DNA from: Marinobacterium iners DSM 11526
GTDB taxonomy: Bacteria > Pseudomonadota > Gammaproteobacteria > Pseudomonadales > Balneatricaceae
Direction: 5' to 3'
Assembly: GCF_900107855.1 (NCBI RefSeq)
Contig: NZ_FNRJ01000002.1
Location: 70,453 to 134,452 of the forward strand
DNA: 64,000 nucleotides
Of the stretch, positions 37,795-48,106 are shown in pieces. How positions within the stretch are numbered: the stretch's first letter is position 1; each line of letters begins with the position of its first letter. The notes under the pieces were generated by a model. That model searched no databases. It was not told where the DNA came from and saw only the letters and a program-made list of their open reading frames with translations. The position numbers and the translations under genes are program-made.

Positions 37795-38822
37795 CCCTGC
37801 TCCTGTCGCGGCAATACAAACTCCACATCGGTGCTCTGCACATTCAGCATCATGCCCCGCGCGACCTCTTTCACCGGTGCCGCATTGAACACCACCTCAT
37901 AGAGACCACTGACCAGTGGCATATAGATTTCCAGCTCTTCCGCTTTTTCTTTGACAATCCGGAGGGTATTGACACCCTCTGCAACTTCACCAAGAGACTC
38001 GACCGCCTGCTCCAGGCTTTTGCCCTCGCCCAGTGCGTAGCCCACTCGATAGTTGCGACTCAGGGGTGACATACAGGTAACAATCAGGTCACCAACCCCC
38101 GCCAGACCCAGAAAGGTAAACGGATTGGCTCCAAGACTTACAGCAAATCGGCTCATTTCGGCCAAACTGCGCGTCATCAACATGCTTTTGGTGTTTTCAC
38201 CCATACCCAAGGCCGCACTAAGGCCTGCCGCGATGGCATAGATGTTTTTCAAAGTGCCACCAAGCTCAACACCGTAGGTATCGGTACTGGCGTACACACG
38301 GAAAAAGGATGTATGGAGCAGAGCCTGCACCCGCTCGCGAAGCAGGCCATCTGTGCTGGCAATGACTGTTGCGGTCAATTGCTTGCGGGCGACCTCCTTA
38401 GCCAGATTGGGACCACTGAGCACCCCCACTCGGGCACCCGGAAACTCCTGTTCAATGATTTGACTCATCAAACAGAAGGTCACTGACTCAACCCCCTTGG
38501 TAGTACTGACCAGAAGCTGCTCCGGCCGCAAAAATGGCACAGCCTGGCGCACTACTGTTCTGAAAGCACTACTCGGGATGGCAATAAATATCGCTTCGGT
38601 TCCGCTCAACGCCTCCTGCAGGTCGGTGGTCGCTCTGAGCCCTGGCGCCAGATCAACTCCTGGCAGGTAACGACTGTTGCGATGATGCGCATTGACTTCG
38701 TCAACCGCCTGTTCATTACGCATCCAGAGCCTGACATCAAGCCCCTTTTCAGCCATCAGGTTTGCCAGCACTGTGCCGAAGCTGCCGCCACCAAGAACGG
38801 CAACAGGTGACTGATTCTGCAT
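37791..38822 (-). CDS. gpsA: Glycerol-3-phosphate dehydrogenase GpsA
   Basis: NAD(P)-dependent enzyme that makes sn-glycerol 3-phosphate for phospholipids. It is 343 aa from ATG 38822. The dinucleotide loop is [15 protein letters not shown] at the N-terminus, and the catalytic Lys lies in [16 protein letters not shown] near residue 190. The substrate loop [18 protein letters not shown] follows. The frame extends to 38867, but AGGAG lies 5 bases before ATG 38822. It heads the gpsA-sixA-hydrolase-DUF4892 run. Confidence 0.96.
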   Translation of the reverse strand: MQNQSPVAVLGGGSFGTVLANLMAEKGLDVRLWMRNEQAVDEVNAHHRNSRYLPGVDLAPGLRATTDLQEALSGTEAIFIAIPSSAFRTVVRQAVPFLRPEQLLVSTTKGVESVTFCLMSQIIEQEFPGARVGVLSGPNLAKEVARKQLTATVIASTDGLLRERVQALLHTSFFRVYASTDTYGVELGGTLKNIYAIAAGLSAALGMGENTKSMLMTRSLAEMSRFAVSLGANPFTFLGLAGVGDLIVTCMSPLSRNYRVGYALGEGKSLEQAVESLGEVAEGVNTLRIVKEKAEELEIYMPLVSGLYEVVFNAAPVKEVARGMMLNVQSTDVEFVLPRQEQG

Positions 38823-38867
38823 GCTATCTCCTAGAAGAGGAGTGGCTACACTCCCCGGTCGATCCAA

Positions 38868-39080
38868 TCAAGAAGGGTCCAGCTTGTCGAGCAGTCGGCC
38901 TATACCGAAGAACAACAGCTTGACCACCGCATACGCGAGCCCTGCAAGCAACAGAAACAGAAACAGCTGCAGGAGGTCACCGGTTCGCTGGTAGCCCGCC
39001 ACCGCAATAGCGGCAAAAAAGGCGCTGAGCACAATACCCAGCACCGAACTGATTCGTTTCAGGTTGTGTCTGTCACTCAT
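38868..39080 (-). CDS. Small two-span membrane protein, 70 aa
   Basis: I do not recognise a named family. A short basic N-terminus (SDRHNLKR) is followed by two hydrophobic segments (about residues 11-29 and 36-58) and an acidic end. It sits between rhlB and gpsA, 14 bases after rhlB, so it is likely cotranscribed. The regular hydrophobic pattern and operon spacing favour a real gene. Confidence 0.65.
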   Translation of the reverse strand: MSDRHNLKRISSVLGIVLSAFFAAIAVAGYQRTGDLLQLFLFLLLAGLAYAVVKLLFFGIGRLLDKLDPS

Positions 39081-39094
39081 GACCCGGTCCGTTT

Positions 39095-40690
39095 TCAGTG
39101 TTTCTGCTCTTCGGCTTCGCTGTCCGCTACAGATTCAGATTCAGATTCTGCTTCAGCGACATCGGTAGCATCGACCTGCGCACTCGCATCAGACTGGCGA
39201 TCATCTGCAGCTATACTCTGCGGCTGAGCCGCCTCTTGCTCCGAATCAGCAGCGGTTTCAGCGACCACATCAGCAGGTGCCTCCTGTATCTCTGCCTGAG
39301 CATTTTCCGGCTCCGGCGAGGCTACAACCCTGTCAGCAATATCTCGATCTACTTCCGCCAGTGGTTTCAACAGCTCTGCATCTGGATGTATACATTCGAG
39401 CTTGACGCCGGTTTCTCGCTCGATATCGGGGATCAGAAATGAGTCATCTTCACAGGCAAAGCAGATTGATGTCCCACTCAGACCGGCACGACCGGTGCGA
39501 CCAATACGGTGCACATAATCATCGGCATCTTCGGGCAGCTGGTAGTTGATTACGTGGGTAACGCCATCGATATGGATACCCCGCCCCGCTACATCGGTCG
39601 CCACCAATACTTCGATCTTGCCACTGCGGAAATCTTCCAATGTCCGCAGACGCTTGTTCTGAGGAATTTCGCCCGACATCAAGGCTGCCTTGATACCGTC
39701 CTTACAGAGCCGGTCTGCCAGCGCACGGGTTTCATGACGGCGGTTGCCAAAAACGATCGCACGATCAATGCCATTGACGCGCAGATAGTTACGCAGCAAC
39801 TGGTATTTTTCATGACTGGATACCAAAAATACCTTCTGTGCCACATTATCAGTGGTTTTGCGCTCGTTTTCGATCTCGATGGTGACCGGATTGTGCGTCC
39901 ACTGCTCTGCCAGTCGCATTACATCGTCGGTAAAGGTCGCGCTGTACAGCAACGTTTGCCGCTCTTCACCCTTACGCGGCGTACTGCGAATAATGGTTCT
40001 GACATCCGGGATAAAACCCATGCTGAGCATGCGGTCCGCTTCATCCAGTACCAGCACTTCCACATTGAACAGATCAACTTCGCGGGAGCGCACGAAATCG
40101 ATCAAGCGCCCCGGTGTCGCCACCAGAATGTCGACCGGCCTGGCGGCCAGATCCTTACGCTGCTTCTCGTAATCCATGCCACCAACCAGTGATACAGTGG
40201 ACAGATCAGTATACTTGCCCAGAGCCTCGGCATCGGAGGCGATTTGAAGTGCCAACTCTCGAGTAGGCGCAATGATCAGAACACGCGGCTCACCCAGCTT
40301 CCGATTGCTTTCCAGCGGGTAGTCCAACAGGTCGGTCATAATGCCGATCAGGAACGCCGCTGTTTTGCCGGTACCCGTTTGCGCCTTGCCGATCAAGTCT
40401 CGACCGTTAAGCGCATGCGGGATCGTCGCTGCCTGAATCGGCGTGCAGTATTGAAATTCCAAGTCGGCAATCGCACGCATTAAGACGTCCGGCAAGCCGA
40501 AATCATGGAAGCGGCGCTTGCCTTCAGCAACAGGAACATTGAACTTGACCGGGCTCCAGCCGGACTGGCGACCTGTATCGCGCGGCTTGCGCGAACGACG
40601 GCGCCGACGTGGGCGATTGCTGTTATTTTTGGGCTCTGAGGTTGCCGTGGCTGTACTCTGTTTCTCTTCAGTACTCAAAATCGGATCCAT
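39095..40690 (-). CDS. rhlB: DEAD-box RNA helicase RhlB
   Basis: ATP-dependent RNA helicase of the degradosome type. It is 531 aa. Order: basic N-tail ([13 protein letters not shown]); Q motif with [13 protein letters not shown]; motif [26 protein letters not shown]; the C-terminal RecA domain with [13 protein letters not shown] and HRIGRTGR. A long acidic, Ala/Glu/Ser-rich tail covers about residues 425-531. It is about 110 aa longer than E. coli RhlB because of the tails. It lies 8 bases after dinG and is probably coupled to it. Confidence 0.93.
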   Translation of the reverse strand: MDPILSTEEKQSTATATSEPKNNSNRPRRRRRSRKPRDTGRQSGWSPVKFNVPVAEGKRRFHDFGLPDVLMRAIADLEFQYCTPIQAATIPHALNGRDLIGKAQTGTGKTAAFLIGIMTDLLDYPLESNRKLGEPRVLIIAPTRELALQIASDAEALGKYTDLSTVSLVGGMDYEKQRKDLAARPVDILVATPGRLIDFVRSREVDLFNVEVLVLDEADRMLSMGFIPDVRTIIRSTPRKGEERQTLLYSATFTDDVMRLAEQWTHNPVTIEIENERKTTDNVAQKVFLVSSHEKYQLLRNYLRVNGIDRAIVFGNRRHETRALADRLCKDGIKAALMSGEIPQNKRLRTLEDFRSGKIEVLVATDVAGRGIHIDGVTHVINYQLPEDADDYVHRIGRTGRAGLSGTSICFACEDDSFLIPDIERETGVKLECIHPDAELLKPLAEVDRDIADRVVASPEPENAQAEIQEAPADVVAETAADSEQEAAQPQSIAADDRQSDASAQVDATDVAEAESESESVADSEAEEQKH

Positions 40691-40698
40691 TCAGATTG

Positions 40699-42810
40699 TC
40701 AGTTGATTTCGCGCCGGAAAGGAGGCAAGGAATCCAGCAGTTGTCGACCGTAACGGCGCGTTACTACACGCCGGTCCAGCAGTACCACCCGCCCTCGATC
40801 CTGTTCCGTTCTCAGCAGTCGCCCTACGGCCTGCGTCAGTCGCATCGAGGCAGCCGGCACTGTCCAGTCGGTGAAGGCGTTACCACCACGCTGCTCTATC
40901 CATTCCGCCATGGTAGCATCTACCGGATCATCCGGGACACTGAACGGCAGCTTGGTGATAAAAACATCGGTTAGATACCGCCCCGGCAGATCGACCCCCT
41001 CCGCAAAGGAGGCAAGGCCGAAGATGATACTGCGTTTGTCTTCATCCACGCGTTCGCGGTGCAGGCGCAGCGTTTCCTGCTTGCTGTACTGCCCTTGTGC
41101 CAGCACACTATTTTTAATGGATTCATCGAGTTGATCAAGCACCGAGCGCATTTGGCGCCATGAACTGAACAGCACCAGCGCCGCGGCAACCGACTTCAAC
41201 TCGGTATTGAGATATTCCAGTACCTCATCGGTATGTGCATCAGGCTGCCCCGGATCGGTTCGCATCGCCGGCACCTGCAACACACCACAATTGGCGTAAT
41301 CAAACGGGCTGTTCAGACGCAGTGCCGATGTTTGTGGCGACAGCCCCAACGCTGAAAACAGCTGATCGAAGCGACCCAATGCCGTCAATGTTGCAGAGGT
41401 TATCACGGCAGCATGACAGACTTTCCAGAGGTGTTCCGAGAGGGTATCAGCCGCAGAAACAGGTGCACTTCTAAGCTCAAGGTCTTCACCGGCAGGACTC
41501 TCGATCCGATTGATCCATCGTGCAGTGGGCGAGCTACCTTCCGGGTCCGGCCGCGCATAGGCATGTGCCAGCCACGCTATCTGCTGCACACGCCCCAACA
41601 AACTGCCAATTTGGGGAAACCATCGCTCGGCAACTGCACGGGGGATATCGGCAATACCACCTTCCATCGCCTCCTTGAGCAAATCGACGACCTGCTCAAG
41701 ATGCTGCTGCGCTCGGTCGGCCGCCTGACCAAGGCTGAAGCAGGGCTCCAGCAGTGGGTCGGGTACCCGCCCTTGTGCAAAGCGATAGCGGTCTTTGACG
41801 CTCTCGGCAAACAGTGGCCGCAGCAGCAGCTCAAGCTGCTCAAGCGCAAGCCCCATCTCTTCAAAAGGACGATGCAGTCGCTCTACCGGATCTGCCAATT
41901 GCACCGGTGAACCGGTCTCTGTCACCAACTGAGTCAGCTGCTTTTGTGCAGATTTCAGTAATCGACGACTGCCCTCAAGCCTTGCACCAAAAGCAAAGTG
42001 ACCACTCGCCTTGTCAGCCAGGTGATGTCCTTCATCGAAGATATAGATGGTTTTTTCTGGCTCGGGCAGGATGGCTCCGCCACCAAGCGCAAGATCGGCC
42101 AGCACCAGGTCGTGGTTGGCAACAATCACGTCTGCCTCTTCCAACCGGTCACGAGCCCGGTAGAAAGGACAGGCACTGAAATTCAGACAACGGCGGTTGC
42201 TGCACTGCATGTGATCACTGGTCAATGGCCGCCAGATGGCATCATCCACTTCATCTGCAAGTGCATCACGATCCCCGTCCCACTGACCTGAGGCATAGCT
42301 GTCCATCAACTGCTGATACAGTTGCAGCACATCATCGGGCAGCTTTTCAGCTGCCTCATCTTCATATAACGCCATCTGGCCCAGCAGGCCCTGCTGTTCA
42401 AGATGGCCTTCCACCTTGTTCAGGCAAAGGTAACGCCCTCGCCCTTTCGCAAGCCGGTAGCGCATTGGCAGGCCTGTATGCGCTTCAACTTCGGGCAGAT
42501 CCTTGTTGATGAGCTGTTCCTGCAGCGCCACGGTTGCCGTAGACAGCACCAACCTGCACTCCTGAGCCCGAGCCAAGGGGATGGCCGCCAACAGATAGGC
42601 GATCGTCTTGCCGGTACCGGTTCCGGCTTCAACAACACCCACGGCGGGATGCAGATCATCCGTTTCACTGCGTGGAACAGCAGCCGCTGCAAGGGTTCGC
42701 GCCACGGCTGCGATCATCTGCTTCTGTGCCGGTCGTGCAGTCAGGCCACGACTCTTCAGGAAGCGACTGTAGGCCTCCTGGATCTCTTTTTTTTGCACCT
42801 CGCTCAGCAC
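40699..42810 (-). CDS. dinG: ATP-dependent DNA helicase DinG
   Basis: XPD-like Fe-S helicase of the damage response. It is 703 aa. Walker A is VVEAGTGTGKT near residue 62; the Fe-S cysteines lie in RYLCLNK, MQCSNRRC and FSACPFY (about 128-220); the DEGH box (IFDEGHHLAD) is near 258; the last motif is LTQAVGRLLRTEQDRG near the C-terminus. The frame opens at TTG 42816, but GAGGA lies against it and is 6 bases before GTG 42810, which I choose. It is divergent from lexA. An SOS box at 42853-42868 lies in front of it, so SOS induction is likely. Confidence 0.94.
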   Translation of the reverse strand: MLSEVQKKEIQEAYSRFLKSRGLTARPAQKQMIAAVARTLAAAAVPRSETDDLHPAVGVVEAGTGTGKTIAYLLAAIPLARAQECRLVLSTATVALQEQLINKDLPEVEAHTGLPMRYRLAKGRGRYLCLNKVEGHLEQQGLLGQMALYEDEAAEKLPDDVLQLYQQLMDSYASGQWDGDRDALADEVDDAIWRPLTSDHMQCSNRRCLNFSACPFYRARDRLEEADVIVANHDLVLADLALGGGAILPEPEKTIYIFDEGHHLADKASGHFAFGARLEGSRRLLKSAQKQLTQLVTETGSPVQLADPVERLHRPFEEMGLALEQLELLLRPLFAESVKDRYRFAQGRVPDPLLEPCFSLGQAADRAQQHLEQVVDLLKEAMEGGIADIPRAVAERWFPQIGSLLGRVQQIAWLAHAYARPDPEGSSPTARWINRIESPAGEDLELRSAPVSAADTLSEHLWKVCHAAVITSATLTALGRFDQLFSALGLSPQTSALRLNSPFDYANCGVLQVPAMRTDPGQPDAHTDEVLEYLNTELKSVAAALVLFSSWRQMRSVLDQLDESIKNSVLAQGQYSKQETLRLHRERVDEDKRSIIFGLASFAEGVDLPGRYLTDVFITKLPFSVPDDPVDATMAEWIEQRGGNAFTDWTVPAASMRLTQAVGRLLRTEQDRGRVVLLDRRVVTRRYGRQLLDSLPPFRREIN

Positions 42811-42852
42811 GCTCAATCCTCATCCGATCTGTGTGGCGATTCTAGCAAGATA

Positions 42853-42868
42853 CTGGATATATAAACAG
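42853..42868. promoter_or_regulatory. SOS box (LexA site) nearer dinG
   Basis: CTGGATATATAAACAG fits the gammaproteobacterial CTGT-N8-ACAG consensus with one change (G for T). The flanks are TA and AA. It lies 43 bases before the dinG GTG and 65 before lexA. A candidate dinG -10 (TAGAAT, 42844-42839 minus) lies beside it. Confidence 0.8.
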
Positions 42869-42876
42869 AAAAATGC

Positions 42877-42904
42877 TTGACCCTGCTCATTCACTGTATA
42901 GAAT
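42877..42904 (+). promoter_or_regulatory. lexA promoter
   Basis: TTGACC (42877-42882) and TAGAAT (42899-42904) are 16 bases apart. The -10 lies inside the SOS box at 42894-42909, so bound LexA would block RNA polymerase. Confidence 0.7.
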
Positions 42905-42909
42905 CACAG
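42894..42909. promoter_or_regulatory. SOS box (LexA site) nearer lexA
   Basis: CTGTATAGAATCACAG is a perfect CTGT-N8-ACAG, 24 bases before the lexA ATG and overlapping its -10. Confidence 0.92.
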
Positions 42910-42932
42910 TAACCGGATAGGGAACAGATGCC

Positions 42933-43541
42933 ATGAAATTGACCAATCGCCAGACTGAAGTACTGGAATGCATTCGCAAACATATCGAAACAACAGGCTA
43001 CCCGCCCACCCGAGCCGATATTGCACGCGAACTGGGATTCAAGTCAGCCAATGCGGCTGAAGAACACTTGAAGGCACTGGCCCGCAAAGGCGCCATCGAA
43101 CTGACCAAGGGCACATCAAGAGGCATTCGCTTGCCGGAAGCCGAGCAACCGGATACCGAAGGCCTGCCCGTTATTGGTCAAGTGGCAGCAGGTGAACCCA
43201 TCCTGGCACAGGAGCATGTCGAGGACCACTGCACCATCTCGGCAGACTTCTTCCACCCCCGCGCTGACTACCTGCTGCGGGTCAAGGGGATGAGCATGAA
43301 AAACATCGGAATCATGGATGGCGACCTGCTCGCCGTACATCAAACCCGAGAGGCCCGGGACGGGCAGGTTGTGGTCGCACGGATCGGCGACGAAGTAACG
43401 GTCAAGCGCTTTAAGCGTGATGGCCGCAAAGTCTTTCTTATTGCCGAAAACGAAGACTTCAGCCCGATCGAGGTAGACCTGAGTGAACAGGAACTGATCA
43501 TCGAAGGACTGGGTGTTGGCGTTATCCGGCAAGGCAACTGA
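42933..43541 (+). CDS. lexA: SOS repressor LexA
   Basis: A 202-aa repressor-protease. The winged helix-turn-helix is at residues 1-65 ([37 protein letters not shown]). The self-cleavage site is Ala86-Gly87 in QVAAGEPI. The catalytic pair is Ser121 (KGMSMKN) and Lys158 (VTVKRFK). Cleavage with RecA filaments opens the SOS genes, here lexA itself, sulA and probably dinG. AGGGAA lies before the ATG. It is followed at 15 bases by sulA. Confidence 0.98.
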   Translation: MKLTNRQTEVLECIRKHIETTGYPPTRADIARELGFKSANAAEEHLKALARKGAIELTKGTSRGIRLPEAEQPDTEGLPVIGQVAAGEPILAQEHVEDHCTISADFFHPRADYLLRVKGMSMKNIGIMDGDLLAVHQTREARDGQVVVARIGDEVTVKRFKRDGRKVFLIAENEDFSPIEVDLSEQELIIEGLGVGVIRQGN

Positions 43542-43556
43542 CAGAGGTCACTCGCC

Positions 43557-43964
43557 ATGTCTGCAATTCATGCAACAGCAACGAACTCGAACCCTCACAG
43601 CAAACGTGAATGCGTTGAGAGCCGGGTCACCGAGATTTTGCTGCATAACAGCTCAGTTTGCCTGCAGCCCCTGCTGCTGCCCATGATCGCAGGCTTGAGT
43701 CGTGAAGACCGCTGGCTGGTCCTGATTAACCCGCCACATGATATCACCCGCAAGGCACTGGAGCAGGCCGGCGCCTGTACACGTCACATCCTGGTCTTGA
43801 ATACCTGCAGTCTCGATCAAACCGAGCTGCTATGCGGACGGGCACTGGCTGCCGGCACATGCCACACGGTCATCGCTTGGTGCAGCGGTGCTGCACCATC
43901 GCTCGATCAACTCAATCAGTCAGCAAGCCAGGGGGATGCACTGGGCATTCTGGTGCGGACCTGA
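43557..43964 (+). CDS. sulA: SulA-like SOS cell-division inhibitor
   Basis: A 135-aa protein in the lexA-sulA position. The SulA core is visible: LLLPMIAGLSREDRWLVLINPPHDITRKALEQAG and HILVLN (short blocks at about 41-80), with RW preceding the predicted FtsZ-contact region. It blocks FtsZ ring assembly during SOS in known systems. It is shorter than E. coli SulA (169 aa) and lacks part of the N-terminus. AGAGG lies 9 bases before the ATG. It is cotranscribed with lexA and abuts the convergent DUF6586 gene. Confidence 0.85.
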   Translation: MSAIHATATNSNPHSKRECVESRVTEILLHNSSVCLQPLLLPMIAGLSREDRWLVLINPPHDITRKALEQAGACTRHILVLNTCSLDQTELLCGRALAAGTCHTVIAWCSGAAPSLDQLNQSASQGDALGILVRT

Positions 43965-44492
43965 TCACCACTCCTGCATGCCAGCACGCAGGCGTTCTAT
44001 CAGTTCACGGAACGCCTGTAACCAAGCCTTGTATTCAGCCAACACATCCTTGTCTTCCGAATGGTCCGGGTTGATCTGCAATACATGAATTTCGGAAATG
44101 CTGCTGTCTACCTCGGTTTTTGCCTGGTGGTAGTCTGACGCCTGCCAGCAGGCCTCATAAGCAGACAGCATTTTGTGCAGCCAACTTCCTCTGTCCCGCT
44201 CCAACTGTTCAAGCTCAGTTACTTCGGGGGATTCCTGACCAGTCACTTCAAGTTGCTCAGACAGATCAGTGAAGCGATGGATCCGATCCACATCGAGATT
44301 GTAGTTTTCTGCAATCTCGCGCAACAGCGCCGAGTATCCACTTGCCATGAAGAACAGGATCGACTCATGATAGGACTCGATTCTGGCATGCTTGCTCCAC
44401 TGTGAGGCCTCTTCCGCCTGCTCCAGCGCCTTGATATGCAGGCGCGCAAAATTCAGCTTCTGATTGGTACGAACCGCATAGATATCACTCAT
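43965..44492 (-). CDS. DUF6586-family protein, 175 aa
   Basis: A helical soluble protein with many acidic and aromatic residues. YAVRTNQKLNFARLHIKALEQAEEASQ, seen at its N-terminus in pieces, and the central HESILFFMASGYSALLREIAENY fit a gammaproteobacterial family I recall as DUF6586, found downstream of topA. Function is unknown. The frame extends to 44612 inside topA, but GGAG lies 8 bases before ATG 44492. It is 43 bases after the topA stop. Confidence 0.7.
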   Translation of the reverse strand: MSDIYAVRTNQKLNFARLHIKALEQAEEASQWSKHARIESYHESILFFMASGYSALLREIAENYNLDVDRIHRFTDLSEQLEVTGQESPEVTELEQLERDRGSWLHKMLSAYEACWQASDYHQAKTEVDSSISEIHVLQINPDHSEDKDVLAEYKAWLQAFRELIERLRAGMQEW

Positions 44493-44535
44493 TACCTGTA
44501 CTCCATTGAATGCGCCGACGGTCTCGGTCTCACGC

Positions 44536-47169
44536 TCAGCGCTTACGTCCCTGCTCTTCCTGCCAGCGCCCGTCACGGTAGAACGCTTTCCAGCCGGTTG
44601 CCTTGCCCTCAACTTCCGTCATCACATACTGCTCTTTGGTTTTCCGACTGTAACGAATTACTGCCGGATTACCATCGGGGTCTTTCTGCGGCGCATCCAT
44701 CAGATAGGCGTATTTGGGATCGATCTCATCACGGTGCGGCACCAGCTCAGCCACCAGCGGCGCACGCGTTTCCCGTTTTTTCGGAAACTGACTCGCCGCC
44801 AGGAACAGGCCGCTGGCACCATCACGCAGTACGTAGGTATCTTCAACCTTTTCGCACTGCAGTTCCGGCATTGGTACCGGATCCATTTTGGGAGGCGCCG
44901 GCTCACCGCTTTTCAGCAGTTTGCGCGTATTCTTGCACTCGCTATTGGTGCAGCCGAAAAACTTGCCGAAACGACCGGTCTTTAGCTGCATTTCGGAGCC
45001 ACACTTGTCGCATTCGATACTGGGCCCATCATAGCCCTTGATCCTGAAGCTACCCTGTTCAACCTCGAAACCAGGACAGTCGGGATTGTTGCCGCACACG
45101 TGCAACTTGCGCTTCTCATCGATCAGGTAGGAGTCCATCGCCGCATCACACAGCTTGCAACGATGTTTGTTGCGCAAGATGCGGGACTCTTCTTCATCAT
45201 CCCCATCCACACTGACCACTTCGTCGCCAGGTATCAGGTTGATGGTGCACTTACAGCGCTCCTTGGGCGGCAGGTTATAGCCAGAGCAGCCCAGGAACAC
45301 GCCCGTACTTGCCGTTCTGATCATCATCTTGCGACCGCATTCGGGGCAATCAATATCTGTCGGCGTCGGGCTGTTGGGCCTCATGCCGTGGTCAGCACTT
45401 TGTGCCTCCTGCAGCTTGTCGGTAAAGCCGCTGTAGAACTGATTCAACAGCTCCTTCCAGTTCACCTCACCCTGCGCCACGTCATCAAGACGCTGCTCCA
45501 TACGCGCGGTGAAACTGTAATCCATCAGATCGGAGAAATTCTCGTTCAATCGCTCGGTGACAATGTCACCCATTTTGCAGGCATAGAAACGACGCCCCTG
45601 CACCTGTACATAGCCGCGATCCTGAATTGTTGAAATGATGGAGGCATACGTGGAAGGACGACCAATACCACGCTTTTCAAGCTCCTTGACCAGACTGGCT
45701 TCGCTGTAGCGTGGTGCCGGCTTGGTAAAGTGCTGCTTCGGGTCCAGCGACTTGAGCTCCAGCACTTCGCCCTGCGCTACATCCGGCAGAATGACATCTT
45801 CGTCACTGCGCCCCTTGGCCGGCAACGCGCGAGTATAACCGTCAAAACGCAGAATACGACCTTTGGTAGTAAGCTCGTAAACACCACTTTCAACGGTAAT
45901 ACGGGTACTCGTGTACAGTGCAGGCATCATCTGACAAGCCAGGAACTGACGCCGAATCAGGTCATACAGGCGCTGGGCATCCGGCTCCATGCCCTTGAGA
46001 GCATCAACCGTCAGATTTACATCAGAAGGCCGAATCGCTTCGTGCGCCTCCTGTGCCCCTTCCTTGCTTGAGTAGCTGACCGGCTCTTCCGGCAGGTACT
46101 CCTTGCCGTACTGTTCAGCAATAAACTCACGGCACGCTTCCACCGCTTCGGCACTTAGGTTAGTCGAGTCGGTACGCATGTAGGTGATATAGCCCGCTTC
46201 ATACAACCGCTGGGCCATCATCATGGTTTTCTTGACGCCAAAGCTCAGCCGCGTACTGGCAGCCTGTTGCAGTGTAGAGGTAATGAATGGCGCCGACGGC
46301 TTGCTGCTGGTGGGGCGGTCTTCGCGCGCACGTACAGCCAGTGCACCGTTGCGAAGGCGTTCCAGATGGGTCTCGGTTTCGGCCTGACTCTCTGGACGGA
46401 ATGTCTTGCCTGCATATTTGCTGACCTGAAGCCGCAACGCCTGCTGGGCCTGTGTTTCCGAGTCGGCATGCACTTCCCAGTATTCATCAGGTATGAAGGC
46501 ACGGATTTCGCGTTCACGTTCGACGATCAGGCGCACGGCAACGGACTGTACCCGTCCGGCCGAGAGGCCACGGGCGATCTTCTCCCACAGCAGAGGTGAC
46601 AGCATATAGCCCACAACACGGTCCAGAAAACGCCGTGCCTGCTGGGCGTTGACACGGTTAAGGTCCAGATCACTCGGCTGGGAAAACGCCTCCTGAATCG
46701 CCTTCTTGGTAATTTCGTTAAAAACTACGCGCCGGAATCGACTGTCATCACCGCCGATCGCCTCGCGCAAATGCCAGGCAATCGCCTCCCCTTCGCGGTC
46801 CAAGTCCGTTGCGAGGTAGATTTCATCAGCGTTTTTGGCGAGCTTGCGCAGCTCTTCAACGACCTTTTCCTTGCCGGGAAGAATTTCGTAGTGGGCTTCC
46901 CAGTCATGCTCGGGATCGACCCCCATACGCGCTACCAGTTGCTCCTGAGACTTGCGCTTTTTATAGACCGCCTTCTCATCCGGCGACATTTTGCGCGTCA
47001 AGGCTGCCTGACGCGCCCGTTCCTTGGGATCGCTCTTGCTGGCACTGCCGCTGGTTGGCAGGTCGCGAATATGACCCACACTCGATTTGACAACATACTG
47101 GCTGCCCAGATACTTGTTGATCGTTTTGGCCTTTGCCGGTGATTCGACAATGACTAGGGTTTTTCCCAT
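44536..47169 (-). CDS. topA: DNA topoisomerase I TopA
   Basis: Relaxes negative supercoils (type IA). It is 877 aa. The TOPRIM domain starts [18 protein letters not shown], with the acidic [13 protein letters not shown] near residue 117. The catalytic Tyr lies in [13 protein letters not shown] near 328. Three C-terminal zinc ribbons follow: CPECG...C; CKLCD...CPGF; CDKCG...CTNSEC. A further Cys-less ribbon-like end and a basic tail close the protein. It has its own strong promoter (47216-47244). Confidence 0.98.
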   Translation of the reverse strand: MGKTLVIVESPAKAKTINKYLGSQYVVKSSVGHIRDLPTSGSASKSDPKERARQAALTRKMSPDEKAVYKKRKSQEQLVARMGVDPEHDWEAHYEILPGKEKVVEELRKLAKNADEIYLATDLDREGEAIAWHLREAIGGDDSRFRRVVFNEITKKAIQEAFSQPSDLDLNRVNAQQARRFLDRVVGYMLSPLLWEKIARGLSAGRVQSVAVRLIVEREREIRAFIPDEYWEVHADSETQAQQALRLQVSKYAGKTFRPESQAETETHLERLRNGALAVRAREDRPTSSKPSAPFITSTLQQAASTRLSFGVKKTMMMAQRLYEAGYITYMRTDSTNLSAEAVEACREFIAEQYGKEYLPEEPVSYSSKEGAQEAHEAIRPSDVNLTVDALKGMEPDAQRLYDLIRRQFLACQMMPALYTSTRITVESGVYELTTKGRILRFDGYTRALPAKGRSDEDVILPDVAQGEVLELKSLDPKQHFTKPAPRYSEASLVKELEKRGIGRPSTYASIISTIQDRGYVQVQGRRFYACKMGDIVTERLNENFSDLMDYSFTARMEQRLDDVAQGEVNWKELLNQFYSGFTDKLQEAQSADHGMRPNSPTPTDIDCPECGRKMMIRTASTGVFLGCSGYNLPPKERCKCTINLIPGDEVVSVDGDDEEESRILRNKHRCKLCDAAMDSYLIDEKRKLHVCGNNPDCPGFEVEQGSFRIKGYDGPSIECDKCGSEMQLKTGRFGKFFGCTNSECKNTRKLLKSGEPAPPKMDPVPMPELQCEKVEDTYVLRDGASGLFLAASQFPKKRETRAPLVAELVPHRDEIDPKYAYLMDAPQKDPDGNPAVIRYSRKTKEQYVMTEVEGKATGWKAFYRDGRWQEEQGRKR

Positions 47170-47215
47170 GAGATACGGATCCTTTTTAGAACGGGCAACT
47201 CAGAAACTGCGAGCA

Positions 47216-47244
47216 TATATAAGGGGTGGTGCTGCCAGCGTCAA
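47216..47244 (-). promoter_or_regulatory. topA promoter
   Basis: On the minus strand, TTGACG (47244-47239) and TATATA (47221-47216) are 17 bases apart, with a start near 47209 and a leader of about 40 bases. Confidence 0.75.
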
Positions 47245-47286
47245 GCAGTGTCTGAGACCGGCGATACCAGTCCGCACGCGGATGCC

Positions 47287-47316
47287 TTACAATTCATGTA
47301 CACACCATCCTATAAT
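47287..47316 (+). promoter_or_regulatory. Promoter for the 47346 gene
   Basis: TTACAA (47287-47292) and a perfect TATAAT (47311-47316) are 18 bases apart, 30 bases before ATG 47346. It faces away from the topA promoter. Confidence 0.65.
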
Positions 47317-47345
47317 TAACATCTCTTTTCAGAGTGCCAAACACC

Positions 47346-48065
47346 ATGCTTGGAGACAACCTGTATCTTGTAATCCTCATCGCCGGAGTCGGTATTCTGG
47401 CGCTGGCGATCAACTATGTGGTCACCACGCGCGAACAGCAGACCGAAGCGCGCCGAGAAAGGCTGAGCTGGCTGCAAACACAGGCGGAGCACACCCTGCA
47501 CGCCCTGGCCATTCTGAAAGAAAGCGGCTGCCGGCAGGATATTATCGACAAGCTCAACCAGCATGCGATGGCGCTTATCGAGGAGATCAGCCTGCTGGCA
47601 CCGGACTCCGAACTGATGTCCGAAATCAGCAAACTGAAAGAAAGCAGTGACCGCAGCAAGCCTGACAAAAGCCGGTTCAACAGTGACCGAGCCGTCAAAC
47701 GGGCCCAGATTTACATCAATTTTGCGGAAAAGCTGATCGTGCAGATGGCACAGGCCGGCAAGATGACCGGTCAGCTTGCCCGTACATATCAAACAGAGCT
47801 GTACTGGCTTAACGTATCGTTGGTGGCCGACGCCCACCAGTATCAGGCGTCCAGATTGATTGAATCCGGTGACAAGCTTGCGGCCCTTTCTCACCTGAAA
47901 CACGCCAAGGCGGTTCTCGTTCGGGCTACCGCACCGCAACGACAGAAGCAGCCACGCCTGGATGAGCTACAAGCTGAAATCGACAGAATTCAGCCCAAAC
48001 GCAACTGGGGAGCCGGCGCCCTTGCAGAGTCACTGGACGATTACCTGAATGAAAAACAGCCCTGA
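47346..48065 (+). CDS. Membrane-anchored coiled-coil protein of unknown function
   Basis: A 239-aa protein. One N-terminal span (LYLVILIAGVGILALAINYVV, residues 5-26) is followed by a charged helical, coiled-coil-like cytoplasmic or periplasmic body. Segments such as HALAILKESGCRQDIIDKLNQHA and ALSHLKHAKAVLVRA suggest a TPR-like helical hairpin series. I recognise it only as a conserved neighbour of topA in Pseudomonas-like genomes. ATG 47346 is preferred over GTG 47334. Confidence 0.7.
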   Translation: MLGDNLYLVILIAGVGILALAINYVVTTREQQTEARRERLSWLQTQAEHTLHALAILKESGCRQDIIDKLNQHAMALIEEISLLAPDSELMSEISKLKESSDRSKPDKSRFNSDRAVKRAQIYINFAEKLIVQMAQAGKMTGQLARTYQTELYWLNVSLVADAHQYQASRLIESGDKLAALSHLKHAKAVLVRATAPQRQKQPRLDELQAEIDRIQPKRNWGAGALAESLDDYLNEKQP

Positions 48066-48106
48066 AGCCGCTTCTCGTTCAACCCCTCTACCCAGCGTCA
48101 TCGCTA

